A stretch of DNA of 64,000 bases from Bacteroidota bacterium. Lineage in GTDB: Bacteria > Bacteroidota > Bacteroidia > B-17B0 > Aurantibacillaceae. Below the pieces are notes generated by a model. That model was given only the letters and a program-made list of their open reading frames with translations. It searched no databases and was not told the origin of the DNA. The DNA lies in assembly GCA_030684395.1 (NCBI GenBank), contig JAUXTT010000042.1, positions 62,001 to 126,000 of the forward strand. The letters are read 5' to 3'. Positions 1 to 8,375 of this stretch are shown piece after piece. The first letter of the stretch is position 1. The number at the start of each line of letters is the position of its first letter. The position numbers and the translations under genes are program-made.

Positions 1-309
1 TTTATCATGAAAAATGGGGTGTACATCTTTTCCACTGCAATCCGGAGAAGTATCCATATGCGAGCAAAAACAAAGCACCGGTACTTTTTTATTGGTAGTT
101 GCCGAAATGGTTGCGTATACATAACCATGTTGATCCAGTTCCGCATCTTCAATCCCCATATCATGTAGCTCCTGAACCAAAAGCCTTCCAAGGTTCTTTT
201 GTTTTTCTGTTGAAGGAGTTGTTGGAGATGTTGGATCAGACTGAGTGTCAATCTTTACGTAACGTAAAAAACGATCGGTAACGGTGTAAGTGTATTTTTC
301 TAAACTCAT
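1..309 (-). CDS. pepT: Peptidase T (tripeptide aminopeptidase), N-terminal part
   Basis: This is the first 103 codons of a gene that continues past the left edge. It starts at the ATG complementary to 307-309 and reads MSLEKYTYTVTDRFLRYVKI, then a TQSDPTSPTTPSTEKQ stretch typical of the PepT branch of M20 zinc aminopeptidases. The HMDTSPD motif near residue 83 contains the His and Asp metal ligands of the family. PepT removes the N-terminal residue of tripeptides in the cytoplasm. The gene runs the same way as clpX and lies 131 bp downstream of it; the gap holds a 10-bp inverted repeat. The dimerisation and C-terminal metal-binding parts are outside the window. Confidence 0.93.
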   Translation of the reverse strand, partial: MSLEKYTYTVTDRFLRYVKIDTQSDPTSPTTPSTEKQKNLGRLLVQELHDMGIEDAELDQHGYVYATISATTNKKVPVLCFCSHMDTSPDCSGKDVHPIFHDK

Positions 310-337
310 AAATTGATTAAGATCTAATTTACTTTTT

Positions 338-407
338 TTGCCGCGGAATAAGAAGATTCAAAATTCATATTTTCTCATTTAATCTAAATCCACAAAATCC
401 GCGGCAA
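338..407. repeat. Inverted repeat (TTGCCGCGGA / TCCGCGGCAA) between pepT and clpX
   Basis: Positions 338-347 and 398-407 are perfect 10-bp inverted arms around an AT-rich 50-nt spacer, which itself can pair AGATT (about 352) with AATCT (about 381). The T-run is on the pepT side, so it is not a classical terminator for minus-strand clpX. The GC-rich arms stand out from the AT-rich surroundings. Confidence 0.6.
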
Positions 408-440
408 CCTTCAGCTTTCATCCTGATAGACTAATAGAAT

Positions 441-1673
441 CTAGGCAGCTTTTAAACTAAGTATTTTCGAATGCTCTAATTTCTCTTTTGCAAATTTTAA
501 AGTAACAGTAAATTCCTTTGCTTTGTTTTCGTCGGATGGAATATCAAACATGGCATCTACCATAATTGCTTCACAAATTGCACGTAAACCTCTTGCTCCC
601 AGTTTAAACTCAATTGCTTTTTTTACAATGTAATCAAGTACTTTGGGTTCTATCTCCAATTTTACTCCATCCAGTTCAAATAAATATTCGTATTGCTTGA
701 TCAAAGCATTTTTCGGTTGAGTTAATATCAAACGCAATGTTGCTTCGTTCAATGGATTCAAATAAGTTAGCACCGGCAAACGCCCGATCAACTCAGGAAT
801 TAAACCAAATGATTTCATATCCTGAGGAGAAACATATTGCAATAAATTTTCTTTATCAATAGAATCATCAGAAGAACTTGCATAGCCAATTGCCTGAGTA
901 TTCATTCTTCTGGCAATAAACTTATTAATTCCATCAAAAGCTCCTCCACAAATAAATAAAATGTTTTTGGTATTCACCTGAACCATTTTTGCATCAGGAT
1001 GCTTTCTTCCTCCCTGTGGTGGAACATTTGCAATTGAATCTTCTAACAATTTTAATAAAGCCTGTTGAGTTCCTTCTTTTATATCACGGGTTAATGATGG
1101 ATTATCTCCTTTTCTGGAAATTTTATCGATCTCATCAATAAACACAATTCCGCGTTCAGCTGATTCCACATCATAATTAGCAGCCTGCAATAAACGGGTA
1201 ATAATACTTTCTACATCTTCACCTACATAACCTGCTTCCGTAAAGACAGTTGCATCGGCAATACAAAACGGAACATTTAACAATTTAGCTATAGTACGAG
1301 CTAATAGTGTTTTACCTGTTCCTGTTTCTCCAACCAATAATATATTTGATTTTTCGATCTCAATGTCGTCCTTGGTCTTTCCTGCAGAAACACGTTTAAA
1401 GTGATTGTAAACTGCCACACTGATCACCTTTTTAGCTTCGTCCTGACCAATAATATATTCGTCAAGGTAAGCCTTAATTGCATGAGGTTTAAGTAGTTTC
1501 AGTGATTGCTTGGAAGCTTCCTTACGGTTCGAATCAGCATCTGCAGAAACTATTTTGTATGCTTCAGAGACACAGGTTTCACAAATATGTCCCTGCTGTC
1601 CTGCAATAAGCATTTTAGCTTCGCGTTTATCTCTCCCACAAAACGAACAACGTATTAAATTATCTTTTGCCAT
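441..1673 (-). CDS. clpX: ATP-dependent Clp protease ATP-binding subunit ClpX
   Basis: AAA+ unfoldase that recognises tagged or native substrates and feeds them to the ClpP protease in the cytoplasm. The 410 residues match the usual length. An N-terminal zinc-binding domain has C9, C12, C31 and C34. The Walker A motif GETGTGKT is near residue 115, Walker B is in the FIDEIDKI stretch, and the sensor 2 motif GARGLRA is near residue 365. clpP is not adjacent. A -7 box lies at 1693-1700, 19 nt upstream of the ATG, so the leader should be short. No frameshift or missing key residue was seen. Confidence 0.97.
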   Translation of the reverse strand: MAKDNLIRCSFCGRDKREAKMLIAGQQGHICETCVSEAYKIVSADADSNRKEASKQSLKLLKPHAIKAYLDEYIIGQDEAKKVISVAVYNHFKRVSAGKTKDDIEIEKSNILLVGETGTGKTLLARTIAKLLNVPFCIADATVFTEAGYVGEDVESIITRLLQAANYDVESAERGIVFIDEIDKISRKGDNPSLTRDIKEGTQQALLKLLEDSIANVPPQGGRKHPDAKMVQVNTKNILFICGGAFDGINKFIARRMNTQAIGYASSSDDSIDKENLLQYVSPQDMKSFGLIPELIGRLPVLTYLNPLNEATLRLILTQPKNALIKQYEYLFELDGVKLEIEPKVLDYIVKKAIEFKLGARGLRAICEAIMVDAMFDIPSDENKAKEFTVTLKFAKEKLEHSKILSLKAA

Positions 1674-1692
1674 TTAAGTCTTAAATATAGCG

Positions 1693-1700
1693 CAAATTTA
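1693..1700 (-). promoter_or_regulatory. clpX promoter -7 element (TAAATTTG)
   Basis: On the minus strand this reads TAAATTTG, matching the Bacteroidota consensus TAnnTTTG. It ends 19 nt upstream of the clpX ATG. No convincing -33 TTTG at standard spacing was found. Confidence 0.6.
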
Positions 1701-1779
1701 AGAAATATGGCTCAAATAACGAGGATTTTGAATCTTAAATGCTAACACAGTTTTATTTGTCATGAAACACAATTCTCTG

Positions 1780-1865
1780 CCACAGATTTACGCATATTCA
1801 ATGGATTTTTAAATGCCACTTACAATGTATCACCTAGTATCTGTGTAATCTGCGTGAATCTGCGG
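1780..1865. repeat. Imperfect inverted repeat, CACAGATT/AATCTGCG family
   Basis: Left arm CCACAGATTTACGCA (1780-1794) pairs with right arm TGCGTGAATCTGCGG (1851-1865) at 13 of 15 positions. It occupies most of the ~330-bp divergent space between clpX and the DUF349 gene; the rest holds their two promoters. Partial related words occur at 11396-11420. Confidence 0.65.
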
Positions 1866-1963
1866 CTGATATTTAAAGAAACAGATCATCATAAAACTTT
1901 GTTTTCGGTAACTTTAACAGGCAATTTTATGGATTAAGCATAAAACGGGTAAAAACAATTGTA

Positions 1964-1971
1964 TATATTTG
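1964..1971 (+). promoter_or_regulatory. Promoter -7 element (TATATTTG) of the DUF349 gene
   Basis: TATATTTG matches TAnnTTTG and lies 32 nt upstream of the ATG at 2004. It overlaps the longest possible reading frame, which opens with a TTG at 1959, so transcription should start after that codon. This supports 2004 as the translation start. Confidence 0.6.
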
Positions 1972-2003
1972 TTCCTCGTAAAAAAATAGAACAGAAAGCG
2001 GAA

Positions 2004-3719
2004 ATGAAAGCAAACATTATTACAAAATTGGAAGATTTATTGACTAACGTCGATATAAGTGCGGTAGCTAACAAGATCAAAGATATTCAGCGTGAGTACG
2101 AAACAGCATTTTCTAAAGAAATGGAAAAAGCCAAGCAGGAATTTGTTGATGAAGGTGGCAAAGCGCGTGATTTTATCTACAGTAAATCGGTTGAAGATAC
2201 TAAGATCATTGATCTTTTTGACAAGTTCAGAAGTTTGAAAAAACAGTACGACAACAAGATCGCTGATGAACAAGGTAAAAACCTGATCATTAAACAGGAG
2301 ATCATAAACGATATAAACTCACTTAGTGGCCTGGAAGTTAATGTAGGAAGCGCAATAAAAAAGTTGCAGGAACTACAATTAAAATGGAAAGAAACCGGTG
2401 CAATTTCAACTCACAAATACAAGGAACTGCAAGCTGATTACAGTAAAGCGGTTGAAAATTTTAATTACAACCTTAACATTTATCGTCAGTTGCAGGATCA
2501 CGATCTAAAAAAGAACGTGGAATTGAAACAAGAAGTGTTAACTAAAATGAACACTTTACTGGCTAACGAAAATGTAAAAGAAATTGAACAGCTTATTAAA
2601 ATCTACCGTAACGATTGGGAAGAGATCGGTCCTGTAGCACAGGAAAACTGGACAGAACTTAAGTCTGCTTACAAAACAGTTGTTGATGCTATTTACGCAA
2701 AAGTAAAAGGTTTCTACAATGAAATTGAAGGTCGTAAAAAAGATAATTTAGAATTGAAAAAAGCTTTAGTTGAAAAGGCTAAAGAATTTTTGAATACTAC
2801 ACCTGAACGTGAAGATGAGTGGAAAACAAAAACAGAAGCTCTTTTAAAACTTCAGGAAGAATATAAAGGGATCGGTTATACAGAAAAACCTGCTGGAGAT
2901 GTTGTTTACAAAGAGTTCCGTGAAGCTTGTGATCAGTTCTTCGATAGAAAGAAAGAGTTTTACAGTGTATTGAAAGAAAAAGTTGGTGAGATCAAAAAAC
3001 AAAAGATCTCTTTGATAGAAAAAGCTGAAGCTCTTCAAAACGAAACTACCTGGAAAGAAACTTCTGAGAAATTGATCCGTTTGCAGGATAGTTGGAAAAA
3101 ACTGGCAAATGCAGGTGCAGAAGAATCACGTTTGTTTCAACGTTTCAGAAAAGCATGTAACGCATTCTTTGATGCGAAGAAAGCTCATTTTGATGCGCAG
3201 GACGCTCAATTCACAGGTAATTTAGAACTGAAAGAAGCTATACTTACAAAAGTAAATGCGTTTACACTTACCGATGATGCAAATGCTGACAGAGCTTCAT
3301 TGAAAGGATTTTCGGATGAGTGGAATGCTGCAGGAATGGTTCCCTTTAAAGAAAAACAACGTTTGAACGAAGGTTTCTACAAACGTTTGGATGAATTATA
3401 TGATAGCTTGATCACAAATCAGGCAGAGAAGTTTGCGATTAAATTCCAGAACAAACTGGAGCGTTTCAAAGGATCTGCTGATGCTGAGAATTTATTGAGA
3501 AAAGAAAAAGATTTCTTACGTAAGAGTTTTGATGAGATCAATAATAATATCAGGACTTATGAGAATAACATGGGATTCTTTAAGAACTCAAAAGGGAAAA
3601 GTGATTTCATGATTGAGATCGAAAACAAGATCGAAGTTGAGAAAAACAAACTGAAAGAGTTTCAGCAAAAAATAAAACTGGTGAACGAGGCTATTGATAG
3701 CTTGAAGGTGAGTAGCTAA
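2004..3719 (+). CDS. DUF349 repeat protein
   Basis: A 571-residue, highly charged, probably all-helical protein made of about five tandem DUF349 repeats of ~75 residues. Each opens with a tryptophan or aromatic motif (WKETG, WEEIG, YKGIG, WKKLA, WNAAG) followed by a long lysine-rich helix. There is no signal peptide or membrane segment, so it is cytoplasmic. The start at 2004 (MKANIITKLEDLL) was chosen over an upstream TTG because a -7 promoter box overlaps the upstream extension. DUF349 proteins are conserved in Bacteroidota but their function is not established; the coiled-coil character suggests protein or nucleic-acid binding, which is inference. A clear terminator follows. Confidence 0.85.
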   Translation: MKANIITKLEDLLTNVDISAVANKIKDIQREYETAFSKEMEKAKQEFVDEGGKARDFIYSKSVEDTKIIDLFDKFRSLKKQYDNKIADEQGKNLIIKQEIINDINSLSGLEVNVGSAIKKLQELQLKWKETGAISTHKYKELQADYSKAVENFNYNLNIYRQLQDHDLKKNVELKQEVLTKMNTLLANENVKEIEQLIKIYRNDWEEIGPVAQENWTELKSAYKTVVDAIYAKVKGFYNEIEGRKKDNLELKKALVEKAKEFLNTTPEREDEWKTKTEALLKLQEEYKGIGYTEKPAGDVVYKEFREACDQFFDRKKEFYSVLKEKVGEIKKQKISLIEKAEALQNETTWKETSEKLIRLQDSWKKLANAGAEESRLFQRFRKACNAFFDAKKAHFDAQDAQFTGNLELKEAILTKVNAFTLTDDANADRASLKGFSDEWNAAGMVPFKEKQRLNEGFYKRLDELYDSLITNQAEKFAIKFQNKLERFKGSADAENLLRKEKDFLRKSFDEINNNIRTYENNMGFFKNSKGKSDFMIEIENKIEVEKNKLKEFQQKIKLVNEAIDSLKVSS

Positions 3720-3781
3720 TCTCAACACAGAGGACTCAGAGAGTAATGAGTTACACAGAGGAAAATTTAATATGTATTAAG

Positions 3782-3808
3782 AAAACCCGGGCAGATGTTC
3801 GGGTTTTT
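3782..3808 (+). terminator. Rho-independent terminator after the DUF349 gene
   Basis: AAAACCCG (3782-3789) pairs with CGGGTTTT (3800-3807) and is followed by a T-rich tract. Between the gene and this hairpin (about 3721-3765) is a degenerate ACACAGAGGACTCAGAGAG-type repeat. Confidence 0.8.
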
Positions 3809-3820
3809 GTTTTGGTGTTC

Positions 3821-4594
3821 TTATACAATACCAAGTCCTAACAATAAAGAGAAAATCAATAACATACACGCAACAATATATTGAAGTGCTGTAACTGTTA
3901 TCTTTTTTAATAATTTATTACCAATAAATGCGCCGGCAAAAGCTGATAATGTTGCAATGAGAATAAGTGTATAATTTAGTTGCCCACCAAGATTAAAAAT
4001 TTGCCTCATATAAACTGATAAGCGAGAAATATCAATTAAACATGCAATAACAATACCTGTAGCAATGAATGATTCCTTTGTCAGGTTGGCACGAATCAAA
4101 AATGCAGTTCTTAAAGCACCCTGATTTCCTGAAAGTCCTCCAAAGAAGCCGCTTAAAAGTCCGCCGAGTGGTAAATACTTTGTGTCAAACTGAAGCTTTG
4201 ATAGTCGTGGAATTATATCGAACAAAGCAAATATTGCAAGTAAAATCGCAATTGTTAGTTTAACAGGCATAATTTGAAAGCTCCTATCTAACATACTATA
4301 TTTTAGTAAGGGTTCCATTTCACTAATTAAGGTCAGCAGGTATGCGCCGATAAAAGCTGAAATTATAGAAGGAATGCCAAAACGAATGATAGTTTTTTTG
4401 TCCGCATTTTTGCCAAGTAATGCCAGCTTAAATATATTATTTAAGAAGTGAACAATTGCAGTCAAGGCAATTGCTAATTCGATTGGGAAGAATAATGCGA
4501 AAACAGGAACCAAAATTGTTCCGAGCCCGAAGCCAGAAAAAAGTGTCAAGCCGGAACCTAAAAATGCAGCTAAAGCTATTATAAATTCCGTCAT
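3821..4594 (-). CDS. TSUP/TauE-SafE family membrane permease
   Basis: A 257-residue integral membrane protein with about seven or eight hydrophobic helices and the two-fold repeat layout of the TSUP (TauE/SafE, formerly DUF81) family. Glycine-rich motifs are visible: SGFGLGTILVPVF near residue 20 and GGLLSGFFGGLSGNQGALRT near residue 143; the second is the family signature. Relatives export sulfite, sulfoacetate or similar anions, but no neighbour indicates the substrate here. The gene converges with the DUF349 gene across a terminator and ends 27 nt from it. Membrane topology is clear; substrate is unknown. Confidence 0.85.
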   Translation of the reverse strand: MTEFIIALAAFLGSGLTLFSGFGLGTILVPVFALFFPIELAIALTAIVHFLNNIFKLALLGKNADKKTIIRFGIPSIISAFIGAYLLTLISEMEPLLKYSMLDRSFQIMPVKLTIAILLAIFALFDIIPRLSKLQFDTKYLPLGGLLSGFFGGLSGNQGALRTAFLIRANLTKESFIATGIVIACLIDISRLSVYMRQIFNLGGQLNYTLILIATLSAFAGAFIGNKLLKKITVTALQYIVACMLLIFSLLLGLGIV

Positions 4595-4663
4595 TTAATC
4601 GTGTAGGCTGTTAATTTCAATATCAAATATAAGAAAATAGCCTCCATAAAAAACGAACTTTCC

Positions 4664-5170
4664 TTATTTCAGATCCAAATCCATAATCTTAATACTTCTT
4701 CTCTTCCCTATTTTATATCGCCTTTTCATCATATTATCAAGAATCAATCCTGCTCCAATAAATGCTGCTCCTTCTTGAACTGCAAGGTCGTTTATTATTG
4801 GCTTACGTTTATTGATAAGATTATTGAATGTATCTAATCCTAAAAATCCCGGACCGAATACAAAACAGAATCTTGCCAGTCCACGGGTAACAAAATTGGC
4901 ATTGTCGCGGTAAACAACTTTTATGTCTTTAATATTTACTACGGTTTTATTTTCGAAAAAGATCAGTGAATCGCTTAATGCAACAATATTCCCTTTGTAT
5001 CTTTTATTGGTCTCTACGGTTTTGTAACGGATGTCGTCGCCTATATAATATTTTATGCGTTTGAAGCCGGTAACTTTAGAAACATCCATTGCAATAAAGC
5101 GCTGCCCGTAGCAATTAATGCCAGAAAAGAACAGCCAGAGGCTGATAACAATATAGATGCGAATTTGCAT
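4664..5170 (-). CDS. Exported hypothetical protein
   Basis: 168 residues with a signal peptide (hydrophobic VISLWLFFSGINC then CYGQ). The mature part is basic, with a predicted short beta region (KGNIVALSDSLIFFENKTVVNIKDIKVV) and a hydrophobic, glycine-containing segment near residue 130 (AAFIGAGLIL). The layout resembles small Bacteroidota envelope proteins of unknown function. I do not recognise the family. It is divergent from the DUF2279 gene, with 58 bp between the starts. Confidence 0.6.
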   Translation of the reverse strand: MQIRIYIVISLWLFFSGINCYGQRFIAMDVSKVTGFKRIKYYIGDDIRYKTVETNKRYKGNIVALSDSLIFFENKTVVNIKDIKVVYRDNANFVTRGLARFCFVFGPGFLGLDTFNNLINKRKPIINDLAVQEGAAFIGAGLILDNMMKRRYKIGKRRSIKIMDLDLK

Positions 5171-5216
5171 ACCTCAAGTTAGTGAATTAAACAACAGGGG
5201 TTCCAATAAAAAAAAT

Positions 5217-5224
5217 TAAATTTG
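5217..5224 (+). promoter_or_regulatory. -7 element (TAAATTTG) abutting the DUF2279 start codon
   Basis: TAAATTTG ends only 4 nt before the ATG at 5229. With transcription normally starting a few bases after this box, the mRNA would have essentially no leader. Confidence 0.5.
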
Positions 5225-5228
5225 CCTT

Positions 5229-6128
5229 ATGCGCATACTCCTCATACTTCTTATGTTTACCGGATGTTGGAAACAGGTATGCTCGCAGGCAGATTCCTTA
5301 AAGAAATTCAAGCAACGTAAACTTCTTCTCGGCATTGGCGCAGTTACAACCGCTACTGTTGGAAGTATCACACTCTATCAGGCATGGTACAAAGACTACA
5401 ATACAGGAAGCTTTCATGGTTTTAACGATAATACTGAGTGGTTGCAAATGGACAAGGCAGGACACACGCTTACTACTTTTCAAATTGGAAATGCCGGTTA
5501 TCATGCCTGCAAATGGAGTGGGATGGCGGAAAATAAAAGTATCCTGATCGGTGGAACAAGTGGTTTTGCTTACTTGACAATCATTGAAGTAATGGATGGC
5601 TTTTCGGAAGGCTGGGGATTCTCCTGGGGCGATATGGGATGTAATACTTTAGGTGCGGGCTTATTTACTTCACAACAATATTTCTGGAAAGAACAACGCA
5701 TCAAATTAAAATTCTCTTTTCATCAATCAAATTATTGGCAGTATCGACCAAATTTATTAGGAGAAAATCTAGGACAGCAATGGCTGAAAGATTATAATGG
5801 GCAAAGTTACTGGCTCTCCGTTAATCCATCTTCCTTTATGAAAAAAGAAACTAAATTCCCGAAATGGCTGAATGTTGCAATTGGCTATGGAGCAAACGGA
5901 ATGATCAGTGGTCACGACGATTTTGTTATTATAAAATCCGACGGACAGGTTATAGGAAACAATCGCTACAGAAGATGTTTGTTATCCCTGGATGTGGATC
6001 TTTCGAGAATTAAAACAAAATCGAAAGTATTAAAAGCAATTTTTAAAACAGTAAATTTTATTAAAGTTCCATTCCCTGCTTTGGAGCTGAGTAAAGGAAA
6101 AGTAAGTGGGCATTTGTTTTATTATTAA
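5229..6128 (+). CDS. DUF2279 (YfiM-like) exported protein
   Basis: 299 residues. An N-terminal hydrophobic signal (MRILLILLMFTGCWKQVCSQ) precedes a conserved core with WLQMDKAGHTLTTFQIG (near residue 75), a glycine-rich IGGTSGFAYLTIIEVMDG segment and the FSWGDMGCNTLGAG motif, which are hallmarks of Bacteroidota DUF2279 proteins. The family is predicted periplasmic or outer-membrane associated and has no assigned function. The Cys in TGCW could be a lipobox, but the stretch before the second Cys (VCSQ) fits a signal peptidase I site as well. The start is supported by the hydrophobic signal, although it leaves almost no leader after the promoter box. Confidence 0.75.
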   Translation: MRILLILLMFTGCWKQVCSQADSLKKFKQRKLLLGIGAVTTATVGSITLYQAWYKDYNTGSFHGFNDNTEWLQMDKAGHTLTTFQIGNAGYHACKWSGMAENKSILIGGTSGFAYLTIIEVMDGFSEGWGFSWGDMGCNTLGAGLFTSQQYFWKEQRIKLKFSFHQSNYWQYRPNLLGENLGQQWLKDYNGQSYWLSVNPSSFMKKETKFPKWLNVAIGYGANGMISGHDDFVIIKSDGQVIGNNRYRRCLLSLDVDLSRIKTKSKVLKAIFKTVNFIKVPFPALELSKGKVSGHLFYY

Positions 6129-6160
6129 TTAGTAAAACTCTGTGTTAAAATTTACAGTTC

Positions 6161-7651
6161 TCAAAATTCCAACACAAACACTGCCCCGCCCTTATTCTCA
6201 AAACGGAATTTACCTTCTATCTGCTCTACCAATCCTGAAATGATGTCCATTCCTAAGGAATAGTCGTCTTTATTTTCGGGATTAATTCCCGGTCCGTCAT
6301 CTTTAATAATAAGAGTTCTCTTTTTGCTAGTAGCAGCTCTTAATTCAACATGAATTGCTCCTTTGTTTCTACCGTTAAAAGCATGTTTAAATGAATTAGT
6401 GATTACTTCATTCACAATAAGCGAAAGTGGTATACCTGTTGAAAGATCTACATTAATATCTTCGAGATCTCTGGTAATAACTATTTCTTTATCCCCGGTT
6501 CGGTAAGAATCATACAGATTATTTACAATTTCTCCCAAATAATCTTTGAAATTTATCTTAGAGAACGACTTACTTCTGTATAGCATTTGATGAATCGTTG
6601 CAATAGAGTTTAAACGATTTCTGCATTCTTCAAACAAAGCTCTATGGTATTCATCCTTGGCTTTATCAGCCTGAAGGTTTATTAAACTTGAAACAATAGC
6701 TAAATTATTTTTTACCCTGTGGTGCACTTCCTGTAACAATATACGTTGTTCGGATACCGCCATTTCCAAATCCTTTTGATTAGTAAGTTTAGAATGTGAT
6801 TCAACAGCCAGAGAAATCATTTGCGCCACAACCAAGCCGAATTTTTGTTCTAACAAAGTCCATTCGTGTGTAGAATTTGTTTTCTCAAAACAAACAACCC
6901 CAACCATATCACCTTCAATACGTATAGGAATGTCCATCATTGCGCGGATGTTATGTGGTTTTAGATAAAATTCCAGCATCTCCTCTGTTTTTTTATCACT
7001 ATAGGTATCAGAAGTGTGAATGATTTTTTCTGTTTCGAAAAGTTTAAAATAATTAGGCATGGCAATTCTTGGCAAACCTTCCTGATCAACAAATTTATTT
7101 AGTTTCAGGTCAAAATTGCCAATACATTTTATTTGTGTATGTTCTGTATCAAACACCCAGGCATTTACCCTTTGTGTATCAGTTGCCTTTGCTGCCAGTT
7201 CCAGGATCTCATAAATAGCCTCATCCAGCTTTCCTTCCCTTATCATCCTTGATTTAGAGAGTTGCTCAATGGTAAGAAATTTTTTAATGATAACTTTTCT
7301 CTGTGATTTGGCTTTTGTATTATTCTTTACATAAAACACAAGTTTTCTTTCAATTTTATCCCCTACACTAAGAACCCTAATTTTTGTATGGATAACAGAT
7401 CCATCTTTTAAAATAAAATCATGTAAGAATTTAGTCTGATTTTTTTCATTGAAATGAAGTTTTGGTTCAAGAAAAACAGAGCCTTCCGGAAAAATATCGG
7501 TAATAGAAGTATGGTTGAGTTTTTGATTTGTGAAAAGCCAACCATGCGCCTCAATGATTGCGAAGGTACTATCGCATACAAAAACACTCTCCGACATATT
7601 GTTGAGTATAATTGAATTGAGAGAGTCAGTTTCTTTTATCTTATTCTCCAT
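6161..7651 (-). CDS. Cytoplasmic sensor histidine kinase (PAS-like, GAF, HisKA_2, HATPase)
   Basis: 496 residues without transmembrane segments. A PAS-like N-terminal domain (about 10-115) is followed by a GAF domain (about 145-290). A HisKA_2 dimerisation/phosphoacceptor helix contains EVHHRVKNNLAIVSSL near residue 308, with the phosphorylated His in the HHRVKNN motif. The C-terminal HATPase has N-box NEVITNSFKHAF and G-box motifs DDGPGINP and SLGMDII. HisKA_2 kinases often respond to light, redox or intracellular ligands. No response regulator is adjacent, so the partner is unknown. A 15-bp palindrome sits 4 nt upstream of the ATG. Confidence 0.9.
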   Translation of the reverse strand: MENKIKETDSLNSIILNNMSESVFVCDSTFAIIEAHGWLFTNQKLNHTSITDIFPEGSVFLEPKLHFNEKNQTKFLHDFILKDGSVIHTKIRVLSVGDKIERKLVFYVKNNTKAKSQRKVIIKKFLTIEQLSKSRMIREGKLDEAIYEILELAAKATDTQRVNAWVFDTEHTQIKCIGNFDLKLNKFVDQEGLPRIAMPNYFKLFETEKIIHTSDTYSDKKTEEMLEFYLKPHNIRAMMDIPIRIEGDMVGVVCFEKTNSTHEWTLLEQKFGLVVAQMISLAVESHSKLTNQKDLEMAVSEQRILLQEVHHRVKNNLAIVSSLINLQADKAKDEYHRALFEECRNRLNSIATIHQMLYRSKSFSKINFKDYLGEIVNNLYDSYRTGDKEIVITRDLEDINVDLSTGIPLSLIVNEVITNSFKHAFNGRNKGAIHVELRAATSKKRTLIIKDDGPGINPENKDDYSLGMDIISGLVEQIEGKFRFENKGGAVFVLEF

Positions 7652-7655
7652 AGCG

Positions 7656-7670
7656 CTGATTAATAATCAG
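7656..7670. promoter_or_regulatory. Perfect 15-bp palindrome just upstream of the histidine kinase start
   Basis: CTGATTAATAATCAG is symmetrical about its central A (7-bp arms) and lies where the ribosome binding site of the minus-strand kinase gene would be. It could be an operator or an mRNA hairpin; neither is proven. Confidence 0.4.
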
Positions 7671-7722
7671 TTAAAGATACTTAAAAAAATGAACTGAACA
7701 AGGTGGAAAGTATATAAACGCA

Positions 7723-7762
7723 CAAACCCCGTCGTTCGACAAGCTCACGAAGACGGGGTTTG
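7723..7762 (-). terminator. Hairpin terminator downstream of the Spy-like gene
   Basis: CAAACCCCGTC (7723-7733) and GACGGGGTTTG (7752-7762) form a perfect 11-bp stem with an 18-nt loop. The loop contains GTTCGACAAGCTCACGAA, a relative of the dispersed TCGA...GCTC core seen elsewhere in the window. It lies 21 nt beyond the stop of the gene at 7784. Confidence 0.75.
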
Positions 7763-7783
7763 TTGTTATTATCTTACTTATTC

Positions 7784-8236
7784 TTAATCTTCTACCGGAA
7801 TCATTTCTTCAACTTCAGGTTCTTGTTCATTCTGAATTTTTGTAGGTTTAGTTCCGGCCTTTTTAGCATCCTTTTTTGCTTTGTGTTTTGCTTTTAAAGT
7901 TGCTATTTGCTCAGGAGTTAAAATAGCTTTCACCGAAGTACGATATTCTTTATGGTTTGCTTTAAATTCTGCCTTTGCTTCTTCTTTTTTCTCCGGTTGC
8001 CCTTTGTATTTTGCTTTTATTTCGTCATGCTTTTTAGCCCTTGTCAATGAAAGGTCATAAACTTTTGTTTTTTGGTCGGCAGTTAAAGTAACAGCTTTAT
8101 CCAGTTTATCAACCGAACGTTGAGCTCTTTGTTCTACCGGAAGTTTACCTTTTCCTTTACCCTTTTTTGCTTCATCTTGTGCAAAAGTTGAATTTGCAGT
8201 AAGTAATACAACAAATAATAAGATCAATTTTTTCAT
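7784..8236 (-). CDS. Exported lysine-rich LTxxQ (Spy/CpxP-like) protein
   Basis: 150 residues beginning with a clear signal peptide (MKKLILLFVVLLTANSTFA, then QDE). The mature protein is helical and very lysine-rich, with two LTxxQ-type motifs (LTADQK near residue 51 and LTPEQI near residue 106), the pattern of Spy/CpxP-like periplasmic proteins in Bacteroidota. Spy itself is an ATP-independent periplasmic chaperone, but these distant Bacteroidota relatives are not functionally characterised. The C-terminus is acidic (EQEPEVEEMIPVED). Single gene with its own terminator. Confidence 0.7.
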   Translation of the reverse strand: MKKLILLFVVLLTANSTFAQDEAKKGKGKGKLPVEQRAQRSVDKLDKAVTLTADQKTKVYDLSLTRAKKHDEIKAKYKGQPEKKEEAKAEFKANHKEYRTSVKAILTPEQIATLKAKHKAKKDAKKAGTKPTKIQNEQEPEVEEMIPVED

Positions 8237-8375
8237 AATATTAAATTTTAAGATTTAATGGTTAGAGACTAAATGTATGCCAAAGTTTAATTGAAACCCA
8301 AAATTATTGTATCTTTTTTAAAATTGGGACATTATTAAAAAAATTTCGATATTTACCCACACTTAAAAAAGAACT

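Noticed and set aside
1959-2003. Upstream TTG start for the DUF349 gene
   Set aside because: A TATATTTG promoter box lies inside this extension, so the mRNA would begin after it.
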